From Sodalis sp. dw_96 (GTDB lineage Bacteria; Pseudomonadota; Gammaproteobacteria; Enterobacterales; Enterobacteriaceae): a stretch of DNA of 64,000 nucleotides. Within the stretch, counting starts at the first letter, position 1. Every line of letters begins with the position of its first letter. Where the stretch lies: assembly GCF_018449575.1 (NCBI RefSeq), contig NZ_JAAVUT010000007.1:62001-126000 (forward strand). The letters are read 5' to 3'. The notes under the pieces were generated by a model that was not told the origin of the DNA, did not search any database, and saw only the letters and a program-made list of their open reading frames with translations. Position numbers and translations under genes: made by a program. Of this stretch, positions 9,484-17,835 are shown one piece after another.

Positions 9484-9775
9484 ATCCTAATATATTGATA
9501 AATAATTGAATTATTCTATCATTAATAATTAAGGGACCAGTCTAGTAAATCCGGTTCCCGTAATCCCATTACAGAGTTTTTCCGAGTATTCCAAGATTAT
9601 TGATTACCTGCGGCAAATGTCGCATATGGCATAAGCATCCAACAACGCCATCCGATGCTCTTTTATCACTTTGCTGTGCGTCTCACAGCCGTTTTCAAGT
9701 TGGGGCGTGGTTCCCTCCTTTAGATTTGTCGACACCAATGATATCAGTTGTCAACGGCGATTTAAAACTGATACA
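9484..9775. other. Spacer without recognisable genes
   Basis: AT-rich then mixed sequence between the IS5 relic and the IS3 element. No ORF in it resembles a known protein. The stretch about 9748-9775 resembles IS21-type ends by eye, but this is too weak to call. Confidence 0.3.
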
Positions 9776-11382
9776 GGGGGGTGCGGACGTTTTCTTGGAC
9801 TGGTTTATATTGTCATTCCCAGTTTTTGCCGGTATTTAACCGGACTCATCGCACCCAACGACAGTTTGATGCGTCGTTCGTTATACCACCGGATGTAGGT
9901 GTCCACGCTCTGCATAAATCTTTCCAGCGTAGCCCCCGACCAGTCACGACCATAATACATTTCATTCTTAAGCCGTCCAAAGAAGCCTTCGCAGGCAGCA
10001 TTATCGGGAGAACATCCCTTGCGTGACATTGAGCGGACCAGTCCCGCTACCCGGATACGTTCAAGCCAGCCAGGCCACCGGTAATGCCCGCCTCTGTCGC
10101 TATGTATGATCGGCCTGTCATCACCGGTAAGCGTGCTGATGGCTCCATCGAGCATGGTATTGGCCAACTGCGCGTCAGGTCGCGTTCCGATCGACCAACT
10201 CACCACTTTACCGTCAAAACAGTCGAGCATGGGTGACAAATAGACCTTCCCTGCCGGAAGCTGGAACTCCGTGATATCCGTCAGCCATTTTTCGTTTGGA
10301 GAGCCTGCATTAAAATCTCTTGCGAGCAGATTTTCGGGGGCGGGACCGATTTCACCACAGTAGGAACTGTAACGACGGCGACGAGACTGGCCGACAACGA
10401 GCTGCTCCTCTGCCATCAGCCTGCGGATGACCTTTTCTGATATCAAAGTCTCGTTCTGACGCAGCTCGGCATGAATGCGGCGGTAGCCGTAACAGCGGTA
10501 ATTAATATTGAAGATCTGTGTCATGGTGGCGCGAACATCCGCGTACTTATCGTTCAGGCGCAATCCCGCTCTGTGATAGAAGTAGCAGCTACGTGCAAGT
10601 TGCATGGTGGTAAGCAATTCCGCCAGGGGATAAGCCTTTCTCAGGGCATCAACGACCTTTGTCTTCTCCCTGTTTTTTAGGGTCAGGATGTTGATGCCCA
10701 GGCCTTTTTTTATCAGTTCACTCGCCTTCGTGAGGATATCCCGTTCCAGCTGTAACCGCTGTACTTGTTGTTTAAGCTGAGTAATTTCATCGAGCAGAGC
10801 ATCGCGCGTATCCTCAGGCGAAGCCACGTTACGTTTGCGCATGGATTGATATGCCTCGTCACCAAGCATTTCATCCTTCCATTTGTACAATACCTGCCGG
10901 CTGACGCCAAGCTTTTGTGCGATGACCCGCGCCGGGATGCGGCGCATGCACAGGTCCCTGACCGCCTGCCGTCTCTGTTCGGGCTCAAAAGTAATGTTAT
11001 GCTTTTTGGTACTCGTGATCACCCGGAGCCTGCCGGGATGCAGCTCGTCAATCCAGCGCACCAGAAGCTCACTGCAAGGGTATCCAAGTGTCCTACGAGT
11101 ATATGCTAAACAACAACCGTGGGTCAGATAATGCTCTACTGCAGCCTGTTTTTGCTCGGGCGTATAGCGGGACACCCGCCACTTTTTCCCAGTTAATTCT
11201 CCTGAGGCTTCCCATGCACGAACCCAGCGAATAAGATTTTTACGGGATGGATACCCCAGCTCGCGAACAACCGGCGACGCTTTTCTGCCATATTTGACAT
11301 AGAGTTCAACAGCACGGATACGCTCTTCGAACGAATACATGGACTACCTCCAAAGCAGTCCAAGTTTTCGTCCGCACCCCCC
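9776..11382 (-). mobile_element. IS3-family insertion sequence
   Basis: The element is about 1.6 kb with terminal inverted repeats of about 26 bp: GGGGGGTGCGGACG then TTGGACTG at the left (9776 onward) and the same on the opposite strand at the right (ending 11382), differing at four central bases. It encodes one full-length transposase. No 3-bp target duplication is visible, so the flanks may have been rearranged after insertion. Confidence 0.85.
9805..11340 (-). CDS. IS3-family transposase, single frame
   Basis: 511-residue transposase. The N-terminus holds two or three helix-turn-helix modules (about 1-55, 60-100 and 115-160), followed by a leucine-rich coiled coil (about 185-215) with the LERDILTKASELIKK motif typical of OrfA ends. 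The retroviral-type integrase core then shows WLTDITEF, HSDRGGHY and the CSPDNAACEGFFGRLKNE block that carry the DDE residues. Most IS3 elements split OrfA and OrfB with a frameshift; here both are in one frame, as in a minority of IS3 groups. The gene looks intact. Confidence 0.9.
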   Translation of the reverse strand: MYSFEERIRAVELYVKYGRKASPVVRELGYPSRKNLIRWVRAWEASGELTGKKWRVSRYTPEQKQAAVEHYLTHGCCLAYTRRTLGYPCSELLVRWIDELHPGRLRVITSTKKHNITFEPEQRRQAVRDLCMRRIPARVIAQKLGVSRQVLYKWKDEMLGDEAYQSMRKRNVASPEDTRDALLDEITQLKQQVQRLQLERDILTKASELIKKGLGINILTLKNREKTKVVDALRKAYPLAELLTTMQLARSCYFYHRAGLRLNDKYADVRATMTQIFNINYRCYGYRRIHAELRQNETLISEKVIRRLMAEEQLVVGQSRRRRYSSYCGEIGPAPENLLARDFNAGSPNEKWLTDITEFQLPAGKVYLSPMLDCFDGKVVSWSIGTRPDAQLANTMLDGAISTLTGDDRPIIHSDRGGHYRWPGWLERIRVAGLVRSMSRKGCSPDNAACEGFFGRLKNEMYYGRDWSGATLERFMQSVDTYIRWYNERRIKLSLGAMSPVKYRQKLGMTI

Positions 11383-11478
11383 AGTTGCGCCCCCATAGGA
11401 CTGAAATACCACTGAATTTTACACAATCATTTTTCCTATTTTCAATGGGTTACAGAGCTTCCCCGCCCTGATTTCCGG

Positions 11479-12528
11479 TTACTGTGTCTCAAAACAAGTG
11501 AGGACGAGCCCCAGCCTGGCGACGCATTCTGGCCAATATCCCCAAACTTTTTCCTCCTCGAACAGCGTCAATTCATGTTTATCAATGATCCGTCTAATCT
11601 TTCGAGATATCCTCGGCGACTCCGTAGAGCGGCATAAGTGATTCTTCAACCATGTAAGCGTATAATGTTCAGGTCTATTAGCCATAAGTTGCACCATCTT
11701 AATATCTTGTAACATCCCCCTGGAGTGGATCTGCAGACGCCTGAACGGGTAGGCCATGTTTACCAGCTCCGACAACATCAAGCATTTATGATTTTGTGAC
11801 ACCGGTCCAGGCTTGTCCCTAGCCTCAATGCGCAGAAAACGGGGAAAATGCTCCAATTCAAGATCCAACTTGCCGCCTTTTTCACGAAACACTTTAGTAT
11901 CACATCCGACAGCATCTACTTTCTCATAGCAGAGGATATGCAAGGAAGACCGCTTGCTTCCCAACTGTAATCCGGGAAGCCCGTGCTTTTTCTTGTAGCC
12001 TTTAAAAACACTCGCATCTTTCAGCCCCCATACATAATCGCAGAGACGGCAGCCATAAACATCCAGCGCCACGTCCACCTGCGTCACCCAGGCTTCTTCC
12101 AGCAGAGTCATGAACACGTTATAGCCAATACGTACCGCTAGCCACAGTAACAGCATATCCAGCTCGCGTGGGGTCATATGCTGCGGACCAAATTCAAGCC
12201 GGACAGCGCCTGTTTTTTTATTCCGCGGTTCAAAATCGATACGTACCAGCATTTTATTATCTGACTTCCGCCGTATAATTAATCCTTTCCAATAGGGATG
12301 ACGCTTACCCGTCTTTTTCTTAAACTCCAAACTGATTTTATAACACTTCCATTTTGTTTTACTCATACTGATAAGACGGCCATCAATTTCGTCATAATCT
12401 AGCATTTCTTTATATATAGGTAGAATTACCACCAATTTATCTACCCGCATTTTTAACTGATATCCATAATAATCAATCCCGATATCCACCGACTGATTAA
12501 TTTCCACATTTTTTTTATTAATTAGCAT
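11479..12528 (-). CDS. Probable replication-initiation-like protein of the integrated element
   Basis: 349-residue protein. Features such as EFGPQHMTP, the AWVTQVDVALDVYG segment (about 150-165), LHILCYEKVDA and FLRIEARDK resemble rolling-circle-type replication initiation factors found on enterobacterial islands and plasmids. The ValAspValAlaLeuAsp stretch would carry a metal-binding acidic pair, and Tyr residues downstream could serve catalysis, but I cannot confirm a catalytic tyrosine by eye. It is followed on the same strand by nothing and preceded by an AlpA-type regulator, which fits a control and replication module. The family assignment is tentative. Confidence 0.5.
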   Translation of the reverse strand: MLINKKNVEINQSVDIGIDYYGYQLKMRVDKLVVILPIYKEMLDYDEIDGRLISMSKTKWKCYKISLEFKKKTGKRHPYWKGLIIRRKSDNKMLVRIDFEPRNKKTGAVRLEFGPQHMTPRELDMLLLWLAVRIGYNVFMTLLEEAWVTQVDVALDVYGCRLCDYVWGLKDASVFKGYKKKHGLPGLQLGSKRSSLHILCYEKVDAVGCDTKVFREKGGKLDLELEHFPRFLRIEARDKPGPVSQNHKCLMLSELVNMAYPFRRLQIHSRGMLQDIKMVQLMANRPEHYTLTWLKNHLCRSTESPRISRKIRRIIDKHELTLFEEEKVWGYWPECVARLGLVLTCFETQ

Positions 12529-12688
12529 GGCTCCCCCACATTTTGGGAACAGAGACTGTCTGTCGCTGATTACTACTCAGCAAGCAATAGCAACTACTTC
12601 AACTCAGCTAACTGGATTGTCCCTGTATGAATGATTGTGTGTGCGTATAACGTGCTATTAGAACGGTGTGCTTATCAGCACACAATCA

Positions 12689-12883
12689 CTACAGTTTCAG
12701 CGCCACTTTTTGCAGTTCGCTGATATGGGCCTGAACCTCATCCTGACGCCAGGCAACACGCCTTACCCCTAGCTGAACGGGTTCCGGGAAGATACCGGCT
12801 TTAATCTGCCGATAGAGTGTCGCGCGTGAAACCGGATAGATGCCGAGAACGGTTTTGAGATCGATAAGTTTGCAGTTATTCAT
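12689..12883 (-). CDS. AlpA-family regulator / excisionase-like protein
   Basis: 64-residue protein with a MerR-like winged helix: VSRATLYRQIKAGIFPEPVQLG followed by VAWRQDEVQAHI, the standard AlpA (phage P4 Vis-like) pattern. Members regulate integrase expression or act as excisionases for P4-like islands. It lies upstream of the Rep-like gene on the same strand and is divergent from the gene at 13163, with operator-like palindromes between them. Confidence 0.85.
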   Translation of the reverse strand: MNNCKLIDLKTVLGIYPVSRATLYRQIKAGIFPEPVQLGVRRVAWRQDEVQAHISELQKVALKL

Positions 12884-13003
12884 AATATATCGCTTTAAAA
12901 ATCCACCCCCACGAGTGGCTGCTGCTGCTTTACAACAGCGATCTCAATCTCTCTTTTTTGCTGAAAAACGGCCTATTTTTGCCTAAAATCAGTAAACCGG
13001 TGC

Positions 13004-13105
13004 AACGGTCACGTTATTATCCCAACGGTTTGCTTGTTTAACAGAGTTTCTCTATAAAGCATTGGATTTAACTGTTGTGACAATCACAACGGTTACGTGA
13101 CCGTT
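13004..13105. promoter_or_regulatory. Cluster of palindromes between divergent regulator genes
   Basis: AACGGTCACGT at 13004-13014 recurs inverted and exact as ACGTGACCGTT at 13095-13105. Between them lies a separate perfect dyad, GTTGTGA-CAA-TCACAAC (13074-13090), and another AACGGTT at 13024-13030. The arrangement suggests operators for AlpA or the RHH-like protein, or iterons of an element origin next to the Rep-like gene. Confidence 0.5.
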
Positions 13106-13162
13106 TTTAGAGTAAGATATGAACCTGGTGACGAGAAACACAAATGACAAAGGATAGAAAAA

Positions 13163-13666
13163 ATGGCAAAGGCTAAAGACAAAAAAATAAGTACTGCCCC
13201 TAAATCAAATGCAGAAAGACAAGCAACCAGAAGGGCTAAACTTACTAAAAAAATCGGACCGGCGGTAGCCGTTCATATGGCGGATGATGACAAAATGAGG
13301 CTTGACCGAATCGCAAAGATACTCACCGGAAACAAACGACCTGGAACACAGGAACGGAGTCTGGTTATAGCCGAACTGATCAATCAGTATTATACCGGAT
13401 ATGTTATGAAGCGCACCGGGAAAATATCAGAATATATTTATGACAAGTACTGTGAAATTTGGGAAATGCAGATAACTAAGAAAATGGAAGATAAAGATAT
13501 TGCCACATTAATGAACAAGAGTGGCGAACGGGTGCCGACTAAAATCAATGACGGTTTTATTTCACTGGAAAAACGAGAGTGGCAGGAGAAAGATGCTTAT
13601 TTATATAGGAGTGCAAAAAGGGTTTACTACCTTTTGAAAAAAGCCAATAAAACGCCCGATAAGTAA
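13163..13666 (+). CDS. Small basic RHH-like DNA-binding protein of the mobile element
   Basis: 167 residues with a lysine/arginine-rich N-terminus (SNAERQATRRAKLTKK) followed by a strand-helix-helix pattern (AVAVHMADDDKMRLDRIAKI to SLVIAELINQYY) reminiscent of CopB/RepA2-like ribbon-helix-helix repressors. The C-terminal half is helical and unassigned. An AAGGAT ribosome binding site precedes ATG at 13163. Its divergence from alpA across a palindrome-rich region suggests a copy-control or transcriptional repressor role; this is inference. Confidence 0.55.
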   Translation: MAKAKDKKISTAPKSNAERQATRRAKLTKKIGPAVAVHMADDDKMRLDRIAKILTGNKRPGTQERSLVIAELINQYYTGYVMKRTGKISEYIYDKYCEIWEMQITKKMEDKDIATLMNKSGERVPTKINDGFISLEKREWQEKDAYLYRSAKRVYYLLKKANKTPDK

Positions 13667-13754
13667 AAAGCAGGAATGCAGTACAGTTACATTGGGCATC
13701 AGGTATTAATAATGCGGATGCAGCCAGCTGATATAATGGCTATATATACAGACG

Positions 13755-13938
13755 TCAAAATCGCAGCACCAAAGAGACATGGGCCAGCGCAATCGCTGAG
13801 CGCCGATCATACAGCGCTGACGTGTAGATGTCACTGTATCCCGCCAGTTGGCGCACAATATTGATATCCACCCCCCGCACCAATTGCCGGGTGATAAAGG
13901 TGCGACGCAGGCGGTCGTAGGGCGTGAAAGGGTAGCTC
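13755..13938 (-). pseudogene. C-terminal relic of a tyrosine recombinase
   Basis: Read on the minus strand, the segment encodes YDRLRRTFITRQLVRGVDI followed by NIVRQLAGYSDIYTSALYDRR and ends at TGA (13755-13757). This is the arginine-to-tyrosine end of a phage-type integrase (LRRTF, then AG-S, then the catalytic Tyr). Upstream of about 13938 the similarity ends, so only the last about 55 codons survive. Confidence 0.7.
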
Positions 13939-14105
13939 TAAGCGGTTTTTTCTGTAGCTAACGCAGTATTTTCCGTCAGTCCGGCAGTGGTGAGTGGCAG
14001 GCCTGTGATACCCCGGTTCCGGTCTCCAGCAACGATAAAACGATTAAGCGTCCCGACATCGACTAACTCCTATGCATCCCTGCTGACAGCAGCTTTCTCG
14101 CCTGC
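13939..14105. other. Spacer after integrase relic
   Basis: No gene or recognisable structure seen. Confidence 0.3.
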
Positions 14106-14675
14106 TCACTCAGTGCATATTCCTGCGTTTTCTTGGCTATCTTTCCCCCGTTCAATAAAATAAATGGCTTCCTTGAACAATTGATGCTTTCCGGTCTGCG
14201 CACGAAGTGAAAAACCCCGACGGGAAATGCGCTGGTATTTGTAGCTGTCAAAAAAATACAGCCAGTCATTGTCCATCTGAGTAACGACAGACCAGTGATA
14301 TTGGTCTGAGATCAGCACCACCCTATCCTGGCGTTGAAACAGCCATTGATGGCACTGTTTAAGTATTTTGGTCGTCGTCGAGGGAGTGAAATGTTGAAAA
14401 GGTTTCATGATGGTGACCGGATATCGCCGGTAATAGCCGTGCCCGAGGAAAGACAGCAACTTGTCAATCAATGGTGAATCCATCCCTTGAGTCAGACATT
14501 CTTCAATAGGTACCAATTCACTGAGATGGCGTACTAGGGCCCGAAAAAGCGGCTTCCGGCGGATGCTATGCCCATATAGCCAAAAAAGCGCATTGACCAC
14601 GCTATAAAGGCCGCAAAGGCTGTCGAGGTCTCCTTGTCGGGACGGGGTCAATGTTACTTGCGTTTGTTTTTTCAT
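14106..14675 (-). CDS. Papain-like cysteine peptidase-fold protein of unknown function
   Basis: 189 residues. The N-terminal QGDLDSLCGLYSVVNA segment places Gln14 and Cys21 in the spacing of an oxyanion-hole Gln and nucleophile Cys ahead of a long helix; His127 in DQYHWSVV and Asp143 in FFDSYK would complete a papain/C39-like triad. There is no signal peptide or membrane segment. It lies 94 bp downstream of a DUF2787 gene on the same strand, and the two probably form an operon. A protease or transglutaminase-like activity is possible, but nothing identifies a substrate. The catalytic reading is inference from motif spacing. Confidence 0.6.
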   Translation of the reverse strand: MKKQTQVTLTPSRQGDLDSLCGLYSVVNALFWLYGHSIRRKPLFRALVRHLSELVPIEECLTQGMDSPLIDKLLSFLGHGYYRRYPVTIMKPFQHFTPSTTTKILKQCHQWLFQRQDRVVLISDQYHWSVVTQMDNDWLYFFDSYKYQRISRRGFSLRAQTGKHQLFKEAIYFIERGKDSQENAGICTE

Positions 14676-14769
14676 TGCTGAGCCACACTGTTGCTGCTCA
14701 TGACGTCATGAAGTTTTGCGCGCTGTTTAGGTTATCTTGCCGTGATGGCCAATCCGGCAGTTTTCTGGT

Positions 14770-15201
14770 TTAGTCTTCTCTCTGGACGGATACTGTATAT
14801 ATATTCATGCGCCAATATTGAATAAAGTTGCGTTGCCACAGTTCAAACAGGGCACCCCCTTCTTCAGGGTCCATATCCCCTATCAGATAGTGCCATATAT
14901 ACTGCTGGCTCCAACTGATATCCATTTCTTTCTCCAATTCAGACCACGGGCTGCCCATAAAGCTGAAGTCGGTAATATAATCATAGTACCACCTATTTTC
15001 CCGGTATATCAGCCGTATTTCTACGGGATGGAAACCCCCACTTTCCGCACTATATTTTTGGTCACGAAAGTTGATAACGACGGCGGAACAGGTTTGGCCC
15101 GCTGGTGGAGAATAGGATAATGCTTCGTACAGGATATTAATGAAAGCCTGACTGATGGGCAAATGCAGCCCTGACTGATGAACAGTCATTTTAATTTCCA
15201 T
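14770..15201 (-). CDS. DUF2787-family protein
   Basis: 143 residues. The pattern of an N-terminal helix, then VVINFRDQKYSAESGGFHPVEI, YDYITDFSFMG and a late FELWQRNFIQYWRMNIYTVSV matches the DUF2787 family, known mainly from Vibrio and enterobacterial mobile elements and without assigned function. ATG at 15201 has a good GGAG site six bases upstream. The protein is acidic and predicted cytoplasmic. The adjacent papain-like gene is its likely partner. Confidence 0.75.
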   Translation of the reverse strand: MEIKMTVHQSGLHLPISQAFINILYEALSYSPPAGQTCSAVVINFRDQKYSAESGGFHPVEIRLIYRENRWYYDYITDFSFMGSPWSELEKEMDISWSQQYIWHYLIGDMDPEEGGALFELWQRNFIQYWRMNIYTVSVQRED

Positions 15202-15612
15202 AACAAACTCCAGTGAGTTAATAGCAGTAATATAACTTCATACGGTAATCAGTGGATAAAATATAGATTAAGTAATAGAGTGACTTCATTACTAAGTGAA
15301 AACAGTCGACTTTATAAAAAAATGATATGGCCCCTATTTGCATCCAATCATATTTCTCATCTAACTGATTAATAAATTTCCATCGATGAGTTTATAATGC
15401 AATAAAAACATTTTATAACTCATATTTTTAATGCCAGTAACCCTCCCCACGGAAGGATAATAAGTACGTATGGTTATATAGCATTGTGTAATGCGTACTG
15501 GTACACAGTAAAAAATATATAGCGCCAGTACAGTTAATTATACCAAAACAATGATTGGAAGTAAAACGATTTAAAGTATAAAATATATATAAATCAGGTA
15601 GTTATACTGACA
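15202..15612. other. AT-rich intergenic region upstream of the DUF2787 gene
   Basis: About 410 bp of strongly AT-rich sequence, probably holding the promoter of the minus-strand DUF2787 operon. No conserved gene or repeat is seen. Confidence 0.4.
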
Positions 15613-16017
15613 TCATAAATCATCACGTGCTGGTTCCTGGGGCCTGGAAATATCTTCCGCCACCTGCTTGAGAGCCAGTTGCAGCAGTTTTTCACGGGAT
15701 GCCGGGCTCATGGATTTGAAAAGCTGTATCCAGAGATTCAGCTTTTCATCCGGTATCATCTGCACGTTCTCACGTTCACTCTTTAACGACATACCCATGG
15801 CGCTGATGTGATAAACGAATCCTTTTCCCCGGGTCCGCTTGCGCTTAATCTCAGGGTGCAGTTCAGCCAGTTTTTCAAGGCGCAGGCGGGCACCTTTGGT
15901 CGTCCCCGGCATCCCTTCCCTATTAACAAATTGCACTGCTGCCAGCCACTCCTGGTCTTCTGGACCGACAACGGTGGGTGAGACTGACGCAGAGTTCATG
16001 CATTCTTCTTTAGTCAT
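15613..16017 (-). CDS. Mu-like phage repressor / DNA-binding regulator
   Basis: 134 residues. The N-terminal half (NREGMPGTTKGARLRLEK followed by a basic RKRTRGKGFVYHIS stretch) matches the Mu-repressor-type winged DNA-binding domain; the C-terminal half is helical and probably mediates oligomerisation. ATG at 16017 is chosen because GGTGA lies seven bases upstream, whereas the longer frame would need a TTG. It is divergent from a Ner-like gene, the arrangement of the Mu lysis-lysogeny switch. Confidence 0.65.
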   Translation of the reverse strand: MTKEECMNSASVSPTVVGPEDQEWLAAVQFVNREGMPGTTKGARLRLEKLAELHPEIKRKRTRGKGFVYHISAMGMSLKSERENVQMIPDEKLNLWIQLFKSMSPASREKLLQLALKQVAEDISRPQEPARDDL

Positions 16018-16050
16018 AAAAATTTCACCAGATATCAAAGCATTGACAAA

Positions 16051-16112
16051 AGGAACTCAAATACAATAAAAAGGAACTTGATAAGTTCTCTTTATTCGCT
16101 TTTAATATCCCT
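16051..16112. promoter_or_regulatory. Operator/promoter between repressor and Ner-like gene
   Basis: A perfect dyad GAACTT-GAT-AAGTTC lies at 16074-16088, with a half site AGGAACTC at 16051. The dyad overlaps a possible -35 (TTGATA, 16078-16083), and TTAATAT about 18 bases later could be the -10 of the rightward promoter. This is a plausible binding site for the repressor or Ner. Confidence 0.55.
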
Positions 16113-16137
16113 GTACTGATTCAGCGGAGTTAATACA

Positions 16138-16410
16138 GTGAATAACTCATCAGCATCGCAAAAAAAGCGAACTAAAGGAAGTCCTCAGGACTGGCACCGG
16201 GCTGATATTGTGGCTGCGCTGCATAAACGTGGAGTCACCTTGTCTCAGTTATCTCGCGATCAGGGGCTGGCGGCCAGAACACTTAACAATGCCTTCGAAC
16301 GCCATTATCCCAGGGCTGAAGGGCTGATCGCCCATGCACTTGAAATGGAGCCGGAGGAAATATGGCCCAGCCGCTACCTTGATAAAACAGCAAAAAGGAA
16401 GTCGGAATGA
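16138..16410 (+). CDS. Ner/Nlp-family HTH regulator
   Basis: 90 residues. The DWHRADIVAALHKRGVTLSQ core, then ARTLNNAFERHYPRAE and EPEEIWPSRY, is the full Ner (Mu) / Nlp (SfsB) signature. Start is GTG at 16138 with GGAG eight bases upstream. In Mu, Ner turns down early transcription and the repressor gene; here it heads a five-gene operon without phage replication genes. Its stop overlaps the next start by four bases. Confidence 0.9.
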   Translation: MNNSSASQKKRTKGSPQDWHRADIVAALHKRGVTLSQLSRDQGLAARTLNNAFERHYPRAEGLIAHALEMEPEEIWPSRYLDKTAKRKSE

Positions 16411-17015
16411 GTACCACTGCATGCCAAGTGATGGAGGGCATCGAATACTGGTTTTGTTCTCTCTGGCGGAAGATGTTTGTCGGAACACTGAGGCTTCATG
16501 AATGTACCGAAAGGGAACTGTTAGTATGGGTTCGTTACTATCTTTCGGGAGGGATTACTGACCAGTTCACGTCAGAAGTCACGAGGGAACTTCCGAATGC
16601 TGTATGGGATAACGACTATATAGATTTTGTCACTGATGACGTGGTGGAGAGGACGAGGTTAGTTTTCCGGGGACTCGGTGTGTTCATATCAACAGTATCC
16701 ATTGCCGTGACCGGTGCGGAAATAAAGAAACTGGTAAAATACGACGGCAAAGCCCTACTGGAAATGTTCGATCTCCCGGAAACGCCTTATTCAGAGGCTA
16801 GGTTAAGATGTTTACAAAACAAAATTTCTAACGTTAAAAGAAATCATAGCAACGGTATTCAACGTGGGTCGTTTTTATATCGATCACAGCTAATTAATTT
16901 TATTGAAATTTTAAGAATAGCATTATTTATTAGTCAGGCTAAGGATCAGCTGCGTTGTAAATCAAGTAAAACTAGATTGTTAATACTTGAACATAAGTAC
17001 AATTCAAATTATTAA
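16407..17015 (+). CDS. Unknown 202-residue protein coupled to the Ner-like gene
   Basis: ATGA overlap with the upstream regulator implies translational coupling. No signal peptide or membrane segment is obvious. The C-terminal part becomes basic and AT-rich in codon use. The segment LGVFISTVSIAVTGAEIKKLVK is faintly reminiscent of type III secretion SctK-like C-termini, but this is too weak for a call. Because it precedes three envelope proteins, it could be their regulator or assembly factor. Confidence 0.5.
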   Translation: MSTTACQVMEGIEYWFCSLWRKMFVGTLRLHECTERELLVWVRYYLSGGITDQFTSEVTRELPNAVWDNDYIDFVTDDVVERTRLVFRGLGVFISTVSIAVTGAEIKKLVKYDGKALLEMFDLPETPYSEARLRCLQNKISNVKRNHSNGIQRGSFLYRSQLINFIEILRIALFISQAKDQLRCKSSKTRLLILEHKYNSNY

Positions 17016-17054
17016 TACTACGAGAAAACTCAAAAAAAAATGGAGTTTGGCATT

Positions 17055-17432
17055 ATGAAAAAAATGTTATTGTTGATTGTATTATTTTCCCCGTTTGTCG
17101 TAGCAAAAACATTACAACTAGCCAGTCCGACCGCCACTCTGACGGTTAATATGGGTGATAAAACCAGCGCGCCGATCAAGTTCGATGTTATCGGTAACGG
17201 ACCGGGAATGAATGATCTGCCTAGTGTTTGCGAAATAAGTGGAGAGGCAAAATTTTGGGTCGGAACAGACTTCGGATCATCTTGGATGTATTTGTCACCG
17301 GACAGAAAAACGATGGTTATTCTTAAAGGGCGTACCGATGGTAAATGGACCGTTATGGGATTTGTGCCAGACGGGCCTTGTGGCATGGGTTCAGAAAACT
17401 CACTTGATGGCGTATATGACCATAACAAGTGA
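17055..17432 (+). CDS. Small predicted periplasmic/secreted protein
   Basis: 125 residues from ATG 17055, chosen over ATG 17040 because GGAG lies about nine bases upstream and it yields a clean signal peptide (KKMLLLIVLFSPFVVA, cleavage after about residue 16). The mature part is rich in Gly and beta-prone residues and contains two cysteines, which may form a disulfide in the periplasm. I do not recognise the family. It is the third gene of the Ner-led operon. Confidence 0.6.
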   Translation: MKKMLLLIVLFSPFVVAKTLQLASPTATLTVNMGDKTSAPIKFDVIGNGPGMNDLPSVCEISGEAKFWVGTDFGSSWMYLSPDRKTMVILKGRTDGKWTVMGFVPDGPCGMGSENSLDGVYDHNK

Positions 17433-17495
17433 ATCATCATTCTGGTAAACCTATTAATATCATTTAATAATCTACAAATTCAGTAGGGGAACATC

Positions 17496-17819
17496 ATGTC
17501 TTTGACAAGTAAATTGAAAACCAATCAAGAAAAAAGAAAGTTAAGAGAAAAGAAATTATTGAATGGTGAATATGGGCTAGCGAAAACATTCTGGCTGTTC
17601 TGGTTTCTTCCTATAGCTATATTTTCTATTATCGAATATTTCATTGACTCGCGTTGGAATGATGCAAAAATCGATGCCGGTATGATGATATGGAGCTGCG
17701 TAATACTAGTAAGTTTGTGGAATACTTCCGGAAAGAAACTATGGAAAACTTTAGCATTAGCCATTACGGGTTTTAATACGTTACTGAACCTGTACACACT
17801 TATTCTTATTTTTTCGTAA
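17496..17819 (+). CDS. Small inner-membrane protein
   Basis: 107 residues: a charged, coiled N-terminus (about 1-25) then three predicted membrane helices (about 30-48, 60-78 and 85-105). A GGGG ribosome binding site stands before ATG 17496. No family recognised. It sits between the periplasmic and lipoprotein genes of the same operon. Confidence 0.55.
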   Translation: MSLTSKLKTNQEKRKLREKKLLNGEYGLAKTFWLFWFLPIAIFSIIEYFIDSRWNDAKIDAGMMIWSCVILVSLWNTSGKKLWKTLALAITGFNTLLNLYTLILIFS

Positions 17820-17835
17820 TGCGGGAGAAATTGAA

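Noticed and set aside
9748-9775. IS21-like end sequence
   Set aside because: The resemblance is from memory and short, and no IS21 genes are near.
16407-17015. Type III secretion SctK-like protein
   Set aside because: Only one short segment is reminiscent and no other secretion genes are present.
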